From Euphorbia lathyris (lineage: Eukaryota; Streptophyta; Magnoliopsida; Malpighiales; Euphorbiaceae): a stretch of 64,000 nt of DNA. The notes beneath the pieces were generated by a model. The model worked only from the letters and a program-made list of their open reading frames with translations. It was not told the DNA's origin and did not search any database. The position numbers and the translations under genes were made by a program. Of this stretch, positions 21,425 to 31,777 are shown in pieces. The DNA is taken from contig NC_088916.1 in assembly GCF_963576675.1 (NCBI RefSeq), positions 85,949,501-86,013,500 on the forward strand. Reading direction: 5' to 3'. Position 1 is the stretch's first letter; each line of letters starts with the position of its first letter.

Positions 21425-22535
21425 CTGCTATTAGTTCTTGAAATGCATCAGTAGATACACTATTGTGTTGCTCATTATCCCAAAGCAATTTCATTTCCAA
21501 GCCCCTATGGTGTACTTGTTTGACTTCTCATATGTAGAATAATTTTTGTGATAAATAGAGGCTGCATCAACAGTTATATGTTCCAATTCCACGTACCTCT
21601 TATATATGAATATCCTCAATTAAAAATAACACAATTCAAATTTAATCAATGGTAGAAGAAATTGGTTTACCAGCATCATTCTTGTCTATGTCAGTTCTCT
21701 GTTTCACATAATAGATTCCATTTTTGCTTGGAATGTAACGAGTGTTAAAAACCCTTAATGCAGACTACTGTCATTGAGAATGCAACATTTCACAAGAAAA
21801 AAAGAGACTACAGTAATGCAAAATATGCAAATTTACGGATTAAACCTCTGTTTGGGGTAAAAATAGAACTTAGTTTCATGGTAGGGCATGATTGAAAAAT
21901 AATTTCAACCAAGGGGTTGTTTCTTAACGTTACCACTGCCCAAGGCTGACTTGTGCAGTGAACCATTCTCGTAAAGGGATGGGTTAATTTTGTTTTGTAC
22001 CCATTTCGGCGTCTGCTACGCCAGAATGGGTATAAAACAAATTGATCCATCCATTTCTTCACCTGCACAAAGCAAAGAATATTTCTTTGCTTAATTTGCG
22101 CCAGGAATATTGTACCCATTCGGGCGTACCTGACGCCAGAATGGGTACATCTCCATGCAATCACCATTACGGCTACAAGTACGCCATAATAGTGACAACT
22201 CTAAGTGATATGTGACAATTAGGGTAAGGTAGCCCTAATGGTACAAAAATTAACCAAGCTCAGAAAAACAGCCCCTTATGCTGAATAATTTCCTAACCAT
22301 TACCAATTGTATAATTAATTATAATTTTAACCCCAAACAAAGGTTTAATCCCAGATTTACATGAAGATAATTTTGAACATGAAAAGAGGAGAAAACCTGC
22401 GAGAAGCCATATTTATTTCCTTTGGATAAAGGAGCATGCTTCTTGAGTGCGTCCACAAATTCACAAGGGACTCAATTTCAAAATTTTTTGCAGCTAAAGG
22501 CTCAGTCATATTTGTAACTCCGGTCATGGGTCACA
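21425..22535 (-). pseudogene. Fragmentary unrecognised protein-coding gene
   Basis: Three minus-strand pieces look like exons. (1) 22535-about 22413: an ATG-initiated MTEPLAAKNFEIES, then after a 1-nt shift CEFVDALKKHAPLSKG and YGFSQ ending at a CAG/GTTTTC donor. (2) about 21765-21675: ALRVFNTRYIPSKNGIYYVK and RTDIDKNDAG between TAG and GGTAAA. (3) about 21600-21425: VELEHITVDAASIYHKN, SNKYTIGAWK, then after another shift LEMKLLWDNEQHN to a stop. Frames do not join cleanly, so it is probably dead. The MITE at 21837-22351 sits in the first intron. I do not recognise the family. A GC-rich patch at 23690-23830 with a GGGGA/GTAAGC donor on the same strand could be its 5' UTR exon. Confidence 0.4.
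21837..22351. mobile_element. MULE-type MITE with two internal hairpins, 515 bp
   Basis: Ends GGATTAAACCTCTGTTTGGG and its near-perfect reverse complement (CCCCAAACAAAGGTTTAATCC), flanked by a 9-bp target duplication with one mismatch (CAAATTTAC, CAGATTTAC). Inside are two palindromes of the form ACCCATT.CGGCGT..ACGCC.GAATGGGT (about 21998-22033 and 22114-22148). The 119-codon minus-strand open frame that runs across it is not a gene. Confidence 0.75.
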
Positions 22536-22559
22536 TTGAAAACACAAAGCCAAGCAATT

Positions 22560-24130
22560 ATCATAATTAAGCATAAACACCACCATAAGTACATAAATGC
22601 TTACGGTCTACCAATATCTCATAATCCAAGAATTAAATAACCAACTAAACAATTTAACCCGTCAATACTATTCATTTAAAATTTAGTAAATGATCAAATC
22701 CAATAATATAATTAATCCTAATAAATGTCTATGAAATTTGCTAATGGGAGTAAGATGCTTGTGTTAGCCAGACTGAATGCAGTAAAACCTGAAAATCTAG
22801 TAAATAGGAGAACATTTGACCCTAGCCTGAAAATTTCAACATGACAATTGGTGAGCTGTCTAATTAATAAACATAATTAGGAATATTTATATATATACAC
22901 ATATACACGTACAGTTCATATATATTATATATCATGAAATCATTAAAATTAAATATATGACATTCCAAACCCGACTCTTTATTACATATAATACCCTAAA
23001 GTTATTATATTTATTTTGAGGGCCCTAGCTAAACTTAAGTGAAATATGTCTAATGGTCTTATAGTGTTTAACATCAAAATAGTTATGGGTTATCGTCTAT
23101 TCTTGCAAGACACACAACCTTGAGACTTCATAATATAAGTACTTTTATAACCGTACTGCTATCGTCTAATCTTGCAAGACACAGTACCAAACCCAATTCA
23201 AGATTTAATAACACCCTATCGTCTCCTCTTTCAAGACAGGTGTATGCGATCACAGTATCAACAAACCTGCAGGCCATTGTACCTATCCACTTAAGCTAGC
23301 TATTTATGTTTTATGCTAATCCAAATATAATCCAACACAATTTCAAAATTCGTAATCTTCTAAACTTGTATATATTTCTCTTTTTACCATGGTATAATTT
23401 CATGACTAATTATCTTGGTAGATAAATACATGAGCAACCCGATTTTAAGAGAAACAAAGTCTTATATTAATAAATTCAACTATATATAGAACATATAAAA
23501 CTTCACACATCAAATCACTATATGTATAAATAAAGATAACTAAAATACTCAACATTTATTTTATTATTCTATGACAATATATCAATAGACAATCACATAA
23601 ATAGATAAATATATATAAACATAATCAATTAAGTTTATCTCTCGACCGAAAATGCTAATTAATTTGTTCAGGTTCTAACTGAACCTTTGCTTACTCCCCG
23701 GAGTTTCGCCGGAGTGTGATGGTCGACCGCCGGAAGTTGATTGAAGTTGTTAGAAACGCGAACGGAGACTACTAAAATCGGCTAAAGGGTGGAGATCTAA
23801 CACTTTTTCGGTGAAAATACCCCCTCTGATCATCATACTTTTTGCTCAGAAAATATCAATATTAGTCTTGAAATGTTCCTCGTGAAATAATTAAAATAGT
23901 AACTAATTTGAAGGTTTAAATTACTGTAATTATAGGTTCACAAACAATAGTTACTAATTTGTTCCAAGCAAAATGTAAATGTTACTGTTGATTCTACTAA
24001 AAGGAGCTGTTTGGATTCGCAAATTTGGAGTCTTCAGTACCATTTTACTATAATAACTATAGCACAGGCAAAGGAAGCTAGGTCTCACCAAAAATCCAAA
24101 CATTTATAAAGAAGATTTCATCTCATTCCA
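22560..24130. other. Intergenic DNA with a short triple repeat
   Basis: No gene seen. The phrase TATCGTCTAxTCTTGCAAGACACA occurs three times (about 23092, 23160, 23217) in diverging form at about 60-70-bp spacing. The region 23690-23830 is GC-richer and may be a 5' UTR exon of a minus-strand gene. Confidence 0.4.
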
Positions 24131-24134
24131 GAAA

Positions 24135-24289
24135 TAGTTGGAAAAGGAGACATATTTATGTAGACAATAGCTTCAGCTCATAATCTAGCTGATCCACTCA
24201 CAAAACCAATGACTGTTATAGTTAAATAGGCATCTTTAAACAATAGGCCTTAAATAATATATTGATTGACACTAGTGCAAATGGGAGAT
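24135..24289 (+). mobile_element. Ty1/copia 3' end: RNase H tail and polypurine tract
   Basis: Reads NLADPLTKPMT, the conserved end of copia RNase H (N-ADPLTK), followed at 24278-24289 by the polypurine tract AAATGGGAGATT that precedes copia 3' LTRs. The frame carries stops. Confidence 0.7.
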
Positions 24290-24890
24290 TGTTTATGCTC
24301 TACTGTCATACATTGTATATATTATAAATATTTGTTCGCAATAAATAAAATGTTTGTTTATTCTTAAAGAGTTGAGAACACAAGATAGATTTTCTTGATA
24401 ATAATATACTTTAAATATTCATGGTCGTGAGAATTAATAAATGGAGATTATCAATTCATAGACCATCACCTCTATTCATCTTTTTAGGCAAGTAGTGAAT
24501 CTTATACTACTTGACATGTATATGTAGTGTGGCAAGAGACCAGTTGAGATAAGATTTCATTATCCTGCTAGAACATAGATAAGATCTTACGATTTTTAAT
24601 ATTCTTTGATAGAGTAAAGTCTGGCCACGTACAAAAGACTTCAGACGAAGTCTTATTTTATAAGAGAATTGGATAACATGTTCACAATTAGGGTTTTGAT
24701 AAACTGTAATCCTAGTTAAGATCAGGATCTTGTACTGAAAAAGACACAGGAAACAACATAGCTCTTAGGAAACATACATTGTCCTTGACAATACAATGAA
24801 CCAAAAATAAATACTCTATTAATTATAAATTTATTATTTAAACACTGATTTGGGTCTCCGTGACCGAGATAAAAAGCTAGGTTTTTGCTG
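24290..24890 (+). mobile_element. Copia 3' LTR (right border uncertain)
   Basis: Starts TGTTTATGCTC directly after the polypurine tract. No second copy or clear terminal CA was found, so the right border is approximate. Confidence 0.5.
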
Positions 24891-25059
24891 CTAAATAACT
24901 ACTAGCATATCAATTTTTTTATTATAAAATAATCTTATCTAATTGAACTATTGTTGGAGCTAAATCAACATAAGAAGATTAAGCAAAAGTACATCCAGCT
25001 TTTGTATTACATTCATCATCCGAAAGAACATCTGAAGGACTCAATCTACAAGTTGTCTC

Positions 25060-26329
25060 TCAAATGATTTCCAACAATTCAACGATCCAACGAACATAAA
25101 ATAAATTCTGACTGAAAAAATCAAGCTTCAAACACTTATCCAAAACATCACCTTCCAGTTTAACATTCCAACACCCTTGAATGTTGAGATGTGAAAGAGC
25201 CTTGCAATGAGTAAGTATGGCTTGAAGACCACATTCGTCAAAAGTCCCAAAACAAATATCAAGTTTCTTTAGACCTGGCATTGTATTTGCTATCACTATA
25301 GCTTCACTATTATCAATTTCATTAAGCATCACAGATCTCAAGTTTCTTCTCAGCTCAGTTAGGCCTTTACAGTTGTTCCCAAATTCTCCAATCCCTTTGC
25401 TTGTGATATCCAAACAATGACTAATGTCTAAAACACTTAAATTCACTAGTGAACGAGCATGTGTTTCCACCATTTTATCTGTCACTTCACTCATTGGAAT
25501 TTTCAGCACTTTCAGGTTTTTCCCCCTACAAATACAGAAACATATATCTTTCATGTATGTAAATCAAATGTTTATGTTCAAATATGAAACTTAAGGAAAG
25601 TCAGAATGTAATTTCTCCTTATTAGGCAAAAAATGTTAATTCAAATATGAAACTTAAGCAAAATCTGCAATTTTCCAAAATAAGTCTACATTTAATCCAT
25701 TGATTGGCTATCTAAAATTTAATCCATTGGCTATCTGAAATTCAATATATTTTTACTCAAATAAAATCAAATCGATATGTCAAATAATTATAATCATACT
25801 CTCTGTAATGAACAATCCATTGGCTATCTCTCAAATTCATATGGTTTTCAGACATATCTCAATACTGATAATCATACTCTCTTTAATAATATCTCAAATT
25901 AAAGAAACCATTTTTAAACATTGAAATAGCATAAAAAAATAAGAAAATATTTATAATCAATTACCAGTTAGCAACGGAAATGAAGCCTCGATTTCCAAGC
26001 TTGAAGGCAGAGATCAACCGAAATAAACCTCTACTGCGGTTCATAAGATTATGTGCCACGGAGTCAAAATCCTCGACAGAACGTTGTCGTTTCCGGCACC
26101 AGTTCTGGATGTTGATTTCAGACCAACAATAAGGTCCTGAAACGCATGCTAACCAATTTTTGCAGACCAACGAAACCAATCCTACCCTTTCTTCTATCGA
26201 GATTCTGACGAGTATGAGTGCTAGTATTTCCGGATTGAGATCATTCCACCGGGAAGAAGAAGATGAAGACCTTTTGGACATTTCAACATTATCAATGTTT
26301 TCTTTCTTCTGCAGATCGAGATTTGCCAT
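25060..26329 (-). CDS. F-box/LRR protein (FBW2/SKIP1-like), 2 exons, 276 aa
   Basis: Exon 1 is 26329-25965, exon 2 is 25525-25060; the intron (25964-25526) has GT..AG borders and joins the Trp codon in SVANW to GKNLKVL, giving 831 nt in frame. After a Ser-run (residues about 20-26) comes the F-box: RWNDLNPEILALILVRIS, VCKNWLACVSGPYCWSEI. Exon 2 encodes leucine-rich repeats (LSVLDISHCLDIT, MPGLKKLDICFG, LSHLNIQGCWNVKLEG). Such proteins are substrate adaptors in SCF E3 ubiquitin ligases. The C-terminus differs from its relative at 32.7 kb: after KCLKLDFF it ends in an unrelated SQNLFYVRW..ELLEII instead of an acidic tail, so the last 20 or so residues are probably a replacement. A minus-strand TATA-like TATAAAAGGG at about 27391-27400 and a GTAAGT donor at about 27195 suggest a long intron in the 5' UTR. 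Confidence 0.78.
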
Positions 26330-26719
26330 TACAACTGAACAGTGGAGGAGCTCGGACCTAAACCTCGGAGGGGCTTCACCATGTAAGAAAAAAGAAATTA
26401 AAAGCTACATAACGTATTTATAAAAATAAAAAAAACATTACAAAATGCAAATTCTATCATAAAATATGAGTACATAGTTTTTTTTTCACCCATACTAAGA
26501 AAAGAAATACCTAAAAGGTGGCAGTTTACCCCTTCTTGATGTCATATTATAAAAAACATTACAAAATTCAATTTGATCAAAACCCCTAAAATTTAACATA
26601 TTATCAATTCCATTAAAATTCCTAAATTAAATATCATCAATTCAATTAAACGCCTAAAATTTAACATATTATCAATTAAATTTAATCAAAACACCTAAAT
26701 ATCACATTAAATATCATCA

Positions 26720-26962
26720 ATGAGTTCAGATATGATCTGCTGGACAGAAATTCCACAGTTTTGTCAATCAGCTTTCCTTTGTAATTTAGGATAGATTTGG
26801 TTAGTTATTTTTCTCTTGTTACTGGATACTTGTGTAATTCTTTGATTTCTTCTGAATAAAATTGTTTAGGGATCCTGTGTTGAGAGTGGGGGGTGCCAAC
26901 ATAGTTGGGATGCCTGCAATCAACACTCCCTGATTGCCAGCCTTTCACACAAAAAAAAAAGA
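26720..26962 (+). mobile_element. LINE 3' end with poly(A)
   Basis: A short coding tail (about 26722-26782, ending FPL and TAA) is followed by a 3' UTR with GGGGGGTGCCAACATAGTTG, a phrase typical of plant LINE 3' ends, and a terminal A-run at 26951-26962. It lies in the probable 5' UTR intron of the F-box gene. The related phrase is seen reversed at 6060-6085. Confidence 0.55.
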
Positions 26963-27189
26963 AACATTTCAAATTAAAACCCCAAACTAAATATCATAAA
27001 TTCAATTGAACCCTAAAAATATCACATTATCCATTCAATTCAATCAAATCAATTGAACCCTAAAATCAAGACTCCTATCAACTCCATTAGAGACGTTAAC
27101 TATCCGATTATCAATTCCATTTAATAAAAACCCATAAAACTAAAACACTAAAATAAAAAACCCTAAATAATTTAAAATCCTAAATTGAA

Positions 27190-27400
27190 GACTTACCTCT
27201 TTATCTCTCTCATCCTCTCTCTCTCTTCCTCTACAGGCCGCCGCAGCAGTAAGAGTTCCTCCCGTCGGGGACAACGGAGTTAGGCTTCTCTTCTTTCTGG
27301 CAGAAGCTTGCCTGCTTTCACAATGGAGAGGAGCTGTTCCTTAAGAAATTCCAATTTTATTTCCTTACTCAAGAAAGCATAGCGCCTGTCCCTTTTATAC
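27190..27400 (-). promoter_or_regulatory. Probable 5' UTR exon and promoter of the F-box gene
   Basis: Minus strand: TATAAAAGGGACAGG (about 27387-27401), then a CT/GA-rich leader and a consensus donor AAGAG/GTAAGTCTT at about 27195. The flank upstream of the TATA (27400-27440) resembles the promoter of the sister copy (33905-33945: CCTCA.GAGGGTGTTTTG versus CCTCATAAAGGTATTTTGG). Inference; a transcript is needed to prove the exon. Confidence 0.4.
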
Positions 27401-27440
27401 ACATATTACCATCCTCACGAGGGTGTTTTGAATATTTTTG

Positions 27441-28900
27441 TAAAGTTGTATTATTTAAATATTTATAAAGATGTTTATTTTAGTTTATTATTTGATTAAA
27501 TATTTTTAAGAATATGAAATAATATTTATTTTCTTTATTTACTTTAAATATCATTTTAGACATCAGAAATTTTAGTAATAAATATTTTTATTATAAATTC
27601 TTTTTTCCAAATGTATTTTACTTAGGAAAGTGTAGATTTACTGTTAACTTACGAAAATGATAGAATTACTGCGGAGCATTAAAAAAGCTCAGAAGGCGAG
27701 TCCATATTCGATGACGAAACTCTAATGGGAAAAACATGTAAATTTGATTAATTTGTCATCAGACAGCTTGTTCTTGCCGGGCAATATATGTCTTTTTTTC
27801 ATATTTCCTTTTTTCTTTTATTCCAATTGCATCTTGCAAATATTGTCTCGTTTGAGGTTTCTTTTGCTTGAGGTTTTGTTCCATAAGATTGTGAGATGCA
27901 ACACAATTTTAAAAAGGTTTTTTGTTATAATGACTAAATTAAATTAGTTTCTGATGTTAGAACTTCATTATTTGTTCCTTGCACATACTTAGTATTTAAA
28001 CTTTACTACATTTAGTTAAATCAAAGACCTAATATGGTGAAGCAGAACAAGTTGTGCTCCAATCACCATTAGTTGAATACAAAAAAAGCTTTCAGATTCC
28101 GGTTGCTATAATTCATCATTGCACATAAAATAGTAGCAAATTTTGATTGAGAAAAGAAAACAAAAGGGAAAAAACCATGATTTTAACTTTGCTAATTTTG
28201 TGCAGGAGAAACCATGGTGAAGAAACATGAAAAAATATTCTTTCAAAATCTGAGTGCATCAACACATTTTTTAGGCAATCAGAATAACAAAAAGGGACAT
28301 TCTAGCACGGATTGCAGAATGTTGCGGGCAAAACCCATCCCTCAAGATGAAGATGATAAGAGATTGCAAGTAATTTGTGTCTAATAATGGAAATAATGCC
28401 TCATTACAATTGATCAAATAATCGAGTCTAAAATAGATTAACAAGGAAAATAGAAAATAAAATATAGGAAAATATAAACACAAGAACAATAATTTGATAG
28501 GATAGAAAAAGAATAGACAAATAACACATTAACTCTTCACTCAAATTTGGAATGTGCATTAAGAAAATGGGTACATTGAAAGCAGTCAAAACTATAATAC
28601 ATACACTCATAATAAATTAATTATTATATTTAATGGTTAAATAAATACTAATTATGTAATATTTATGTATATGGGTAACTCGGTGTAAGTATGGCATTCG
28701 TAAGTTCTTGCATCTCTTTGTTTTCTCTACTACTAGGTTCTTTCGCTCATCTCCGATGTTCGAAGAAAGGTATGGCTCATCATACACATGCAAGTATAGA
28801 AATTATATTTTGGCTTAATGCATATTTACACCCTTGAACTTGGCACGTTTTGCCTATGTTTTACATGTTTTTTTTTGTTGATTTTAATTATATAAATAAG
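27441..28900. other. Intergenic DNA, no gene seen
   Basis: AT-rich; open frames at 27744-27947, 28271-28489 and 28428-28610 are T/A-biased and lack recognisable features. Confidence 0.5.
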
Positions 28901-28901
28901 T

Positions 28902-29234
28902 AGATGATAATTTTAAGAGAGAGCAATTGCTTCAGGGATTGCAAAGTTTTGCCTATATCTCTCAAATCGAAAAGTTTAAAGTGAGTTTGAGTCTATAGAA
29001 TAGTCAGTATATTATCTAAAAGTTGCTTGCTTTCAAGGATCTGAGTTTCTAGTTATACAGAATAGAATTGATATGATGGGGGCAGCCTGTGAGAGTCCTG
29101 AAAAAGTATTAGCTGATACTTGTAAAGCCTATCGACAAGGACCAGTCATTCTTCCAACTTTAGATAAGAGTCGGGCTGCAAAAATTCAAGAACAAAAGAA
29201 CTCACTCCGAGCTGCTGCAAAATGTTGATGAAGG
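28902..29234 (+). pseudogene. MED8: Fragment of a Mediator subunit 8 (MED8) gene
   Basis: Two exon-like pieces with an intron between them match the C-terminal half of plant MED8, a head-module subunit of the Mediator coactivator. Piece 1 (about 28902-28976) reads VDDNFKREQLLQGLQ and ISQIEK. Piece 2 (about 29044-29232), after a TTCTAG acceptor, reads NRIDMMGAACESPEKVLADT, CKAYRQGP, PTLDKSRAAKIQEQ and NSLRAA before a stop. Compared with the family, part of the Tyr-Gly-Phe-Gly-Thr stretch before RQGP is missing and the C-terminus is cut. The intron shows it is a genomic duplicate, not a retrocopy. No N-terminal exons are visible. Confidence 0.62.
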
Positions 29235-29546
29235 TTATGCTCATAACTTCAAAAAATTTCATTTTTGTATCTGTTTGATCTTTTTGGAAGACCCAACTTG
29301 TTGGGAACTTGGGATTAAAGCTTAGTTGATGTATACAATGTTGTCTAATAATTATGTTTCTTTAATGCATGGAAGCAAGTGAAACCTAGCTCGTCTATTC
29401 CTCAACATGCTGCTTGTGAGAAGGAATATCATCCTTTTACTGCTATTAAAAAGGAGGAAATTCAAATTCAAGAACAAAATCTTACCAAAAGGTTCTACTA
29501 GTGGTAAACTTTGGTTCTTTCTGTTAATTTAAGTTCATTTCTCAAT

Positions 29547-29757
29547 TGCCTAGGATTCGGTTGCAACGATCGTCTGTTTGGTGGTCTGTCAAGTCCGCTT
29601 ATCTCAAGTTACGGGAGAATTGTTTTTGGTCATTTGGATCCTCTTCCGAGTTGTCATTCTGGAATTCGAAATGGATTTTGCCGCCTCTGGCTGAACAACT
29701 TGGGATTTCTATGTCAGACCGTTTGAAGCTCACTGATAGAATCTCAGATTTGTTTTT
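29547..29757 (+). mobile_element. LINE C-terminal (zf-RVT region) fragment
   Basis: One frame reads RLQRSSVWWSVKSAYLKLR then SELSFWNSKWILPPLAEQLG and MSDRLKLTDRISDLF. The WW.VKSAY and FWN..W landmarks belong to the zf-RVT region after the reverse transcriptase of plant LINEs. It runs straight into the TTACG array at 29763. Confidence 0.55.
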
Positions 29758-29762
29758 GGTCA

Positions 29763-30232
29763 TTACGTTACGTTAAGTTAAGTTACGTTACGTTACGTTA
29801 CATTATGTTATGTAATGTTACGTTATGTTACGTTATGTTACGTTAATGTTACGTTATGTTACAATCCTAAGAATCTATAGATTGAACTTAAGGATTTATA
29901 AATTGAGCTTATAATTATTATGTTACGTTATATTACATCACATTATATTACGTCACGTCAAGTTACATTAGATTACATTACGTTACGTTACGTTACGCTA
30001 CGTACGTTACGTTACGTTACGTTACGTTACGTTACATTACGTGATGTTACGTTACGCTACGTACGTTACGTTAGGTTATGTTACGTTACGTTACGTTACG
30101 CTACGTACGTTACGTTACGTTACGTTACGTTACGTTACGTTACGTTACGTTACGTTACGTTACGTTACGTTACGTTACGTTACGTTACGTTACGTTACGT
30201 TATGTTACGTTACATTACGTGAAGTTTGCCAA
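29763..30232. repeat. TTACG pentanucleotide tandem array, about 470 bp
   Basis: Mostly perfect TTACG units at 30005-30220 with degenerate borders and three CGCTACGTACG interruptions (about 29996, 30055, 30099) that hint at internal 50-bp duplications. A non-repetitive island lies at 29860-29920. The long forward reading frames (RYVTL repeated) are a by-product of the period and are not genes. Confidence 0.92.
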
Positions 30233-30362
30233 TATGCTAAACAACACAGATTAGTGTTTCATATGGATTAAATCTACTTCATATGGATCTTTGGGGACCG
30301 TATTTAGTGTCTTCTCTTACTGGTGGTAGATTTTTTCTTACGATTGTGGATGATTTTTTCTA
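30219..30362 (+). mobile_element. Ty1/copia integrase fragment
   Basis: In mixed frames: KVCQYAKQHRLVF (pre-integrase zinc-binding C..C plus AKQ), then LHMDLWGPYLVSSLTGGRFF and LTIVDDFS, the start of the copia integrase core (the first catalytic Asp lies in HMDLWGP). One frame change separates the parts. Confidence 0.72.
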
Positions 30363-30545
30363 AGCTAGTGTTTTAATTTACTCAGCGCGCTATGTAATCC
30401 TTTTTCAAAGAAAAAGAAGTCAGCCTTAACGTACTAAAATTTTAAATAGTTCCTATCCCCCCTTTGGAACTAACTTGTTACGTTATAAAGGACCAACACA
30501 CATGTCGTATATATTGTGTTCAGAGAAATAATACATCAAATTTAG

Positions 30546-30890
30546 AGATGTCATCTCGAACCGATATAGCTAATCAGATTAATTCGGATCGATGTAAAAA
30601 CGTCATCCGAATCAATAACTAAATTAATTCGAACCGATGTGAAAACGTCATTCGAATTCATAACTAAATTAATTCAAACTGATGTGAAAACATCATTTGA
30701 ATTTATAAATTAGATTAATTCAAACTGATGTGAAAACGTCATTTGAATTTATAAATTAAATTAATTCGAATCGATGTGAAAACGTCATTCGAATTCGTAA
30801 ACCAAATTAATTCGGATTGATGTGAAAACGTCATTCGAATTTAATAACCAAATAAATTCTAATCGATGTGAAAACGTCATTAAAATTCAA
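30546..30890. repeat. 45-bp minisatellite, about 7 units
   Basis: Units such as GATGTGAAAACGTCATTCGA followed by ATTCATAACTAAATTAATTC repeat at 45-46 bp (30591, 30636, 30681, 30727 and on). GTGAAAACGTCATT is the most conserved part of each unit. Confidence 0.85.
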
Positions 30891-31777
30891 TATAAAACCC
30901 AATAACCCCAAAACACGCGAGTACCTGGTTCATACTGACAATTCAAAGCAAAACAAATAATAAACACGTAATATCACAATAGTACCAATACGTCGGGCGG
31001 GGTAGGGTGAGATCACATCTCTTCCCTACACGTAACCGGAAAAACGAACCTTAAATCTCTCCAAAGACCATCCTTATCAAAACAAAACTACACAGAGTCA
31101 ATCCAAACAGATAGGGCGACCAATCACGCACGCATATACGTATTTCCATGTGATGATTGGTGGCGACTCGAAACCTTAAACGCGAGAAAGGTGGATCGAG
31201 CCGGCCACGCACCCCGACCTGCGTAAAAACCGAAAGGCTGGGTGCGACAGTCACAAGAAGAAAGAAACCAAGAAACGAGCAGGAAATGGAAGATGAAGAA
31301 CCATGGCTTCGTTTTCTAGGATTAGGAAGTTGCAGAACCAAGAGATGAAGAGAGGAAGAAGAAAAATACATTGTGATTTGGAGAAATGGTGCATATTTCG
31401 TGCAATTTAAAGGAAGATAGGAAGATCAAAAGTCTTAAAATCATTAATGGAGGAGCTGCCAACCGTTTCGCGCAACCAAGGAGAATAGGGGAGAGACCGT
31501 TCGGGTTTGGGGGAAGTGGGAAGGTTAGGGGTATTATGGGAAAGTCACGCAAAATCAGTCTAAATATGTAGTAGGTTGAGTAAATGGGGTAAATATGAAA
31601 ATGGGTCTCCCATTTGACCTAGCTTTATAATTTACCATTTAACAAATATGGAATAGGAATGAAATTCATTTAGACAAAATTTTTGAATATTCTATTAATG
31701 GAATAAAGTATATACATGCACCATATATTATATACACTATAAATGAGAATATTTTTTTTTCAGTTTTGGAGAGAATC
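30891..31777. other. Mixed intergenic DNA with a GC-richer LTR-like patch
   Basis: About 30960-31245 is GC-richer; on the minus strand it contains GTCGCACCC, GGTCGGGGTGCG and GAGTCGCCACC, phrases common at LTR retrotransposon ends, so a retrotransposon remnant is likely but unproved. The overlapping open frames at 31051-31571 on both strands have no recognised product. A TATA-like CTATAAATGAG lies at about 31737. Confidence 0.35.

Noticed and set aside
21808..22167. 119-codon minus-strand frame as a gene
   Set aside because: It runs across a MITE terminus and two palindromes, which explains its open frame; no recognisable domain.
29763..30232. Interstitial telomere repeat
   Set aside because: The unit is TTACG, not the plant telomere TTTAGGG or a known variant.
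29920..30271. Open frames encoding RYVTL repeats as a gene
   Set aside because: A pure product of the TTACG pentanucleotide repeat; no start context, no flanking coding sequence.
31051..31571. Overlapping open frames on both strands (31051-31371, 31157-31348, 31322-31552, 31386-31571)
   Set aside because: Four conflicting frames without family motifs in a GC-richer retrotransposon-like patch; none can be preferred.
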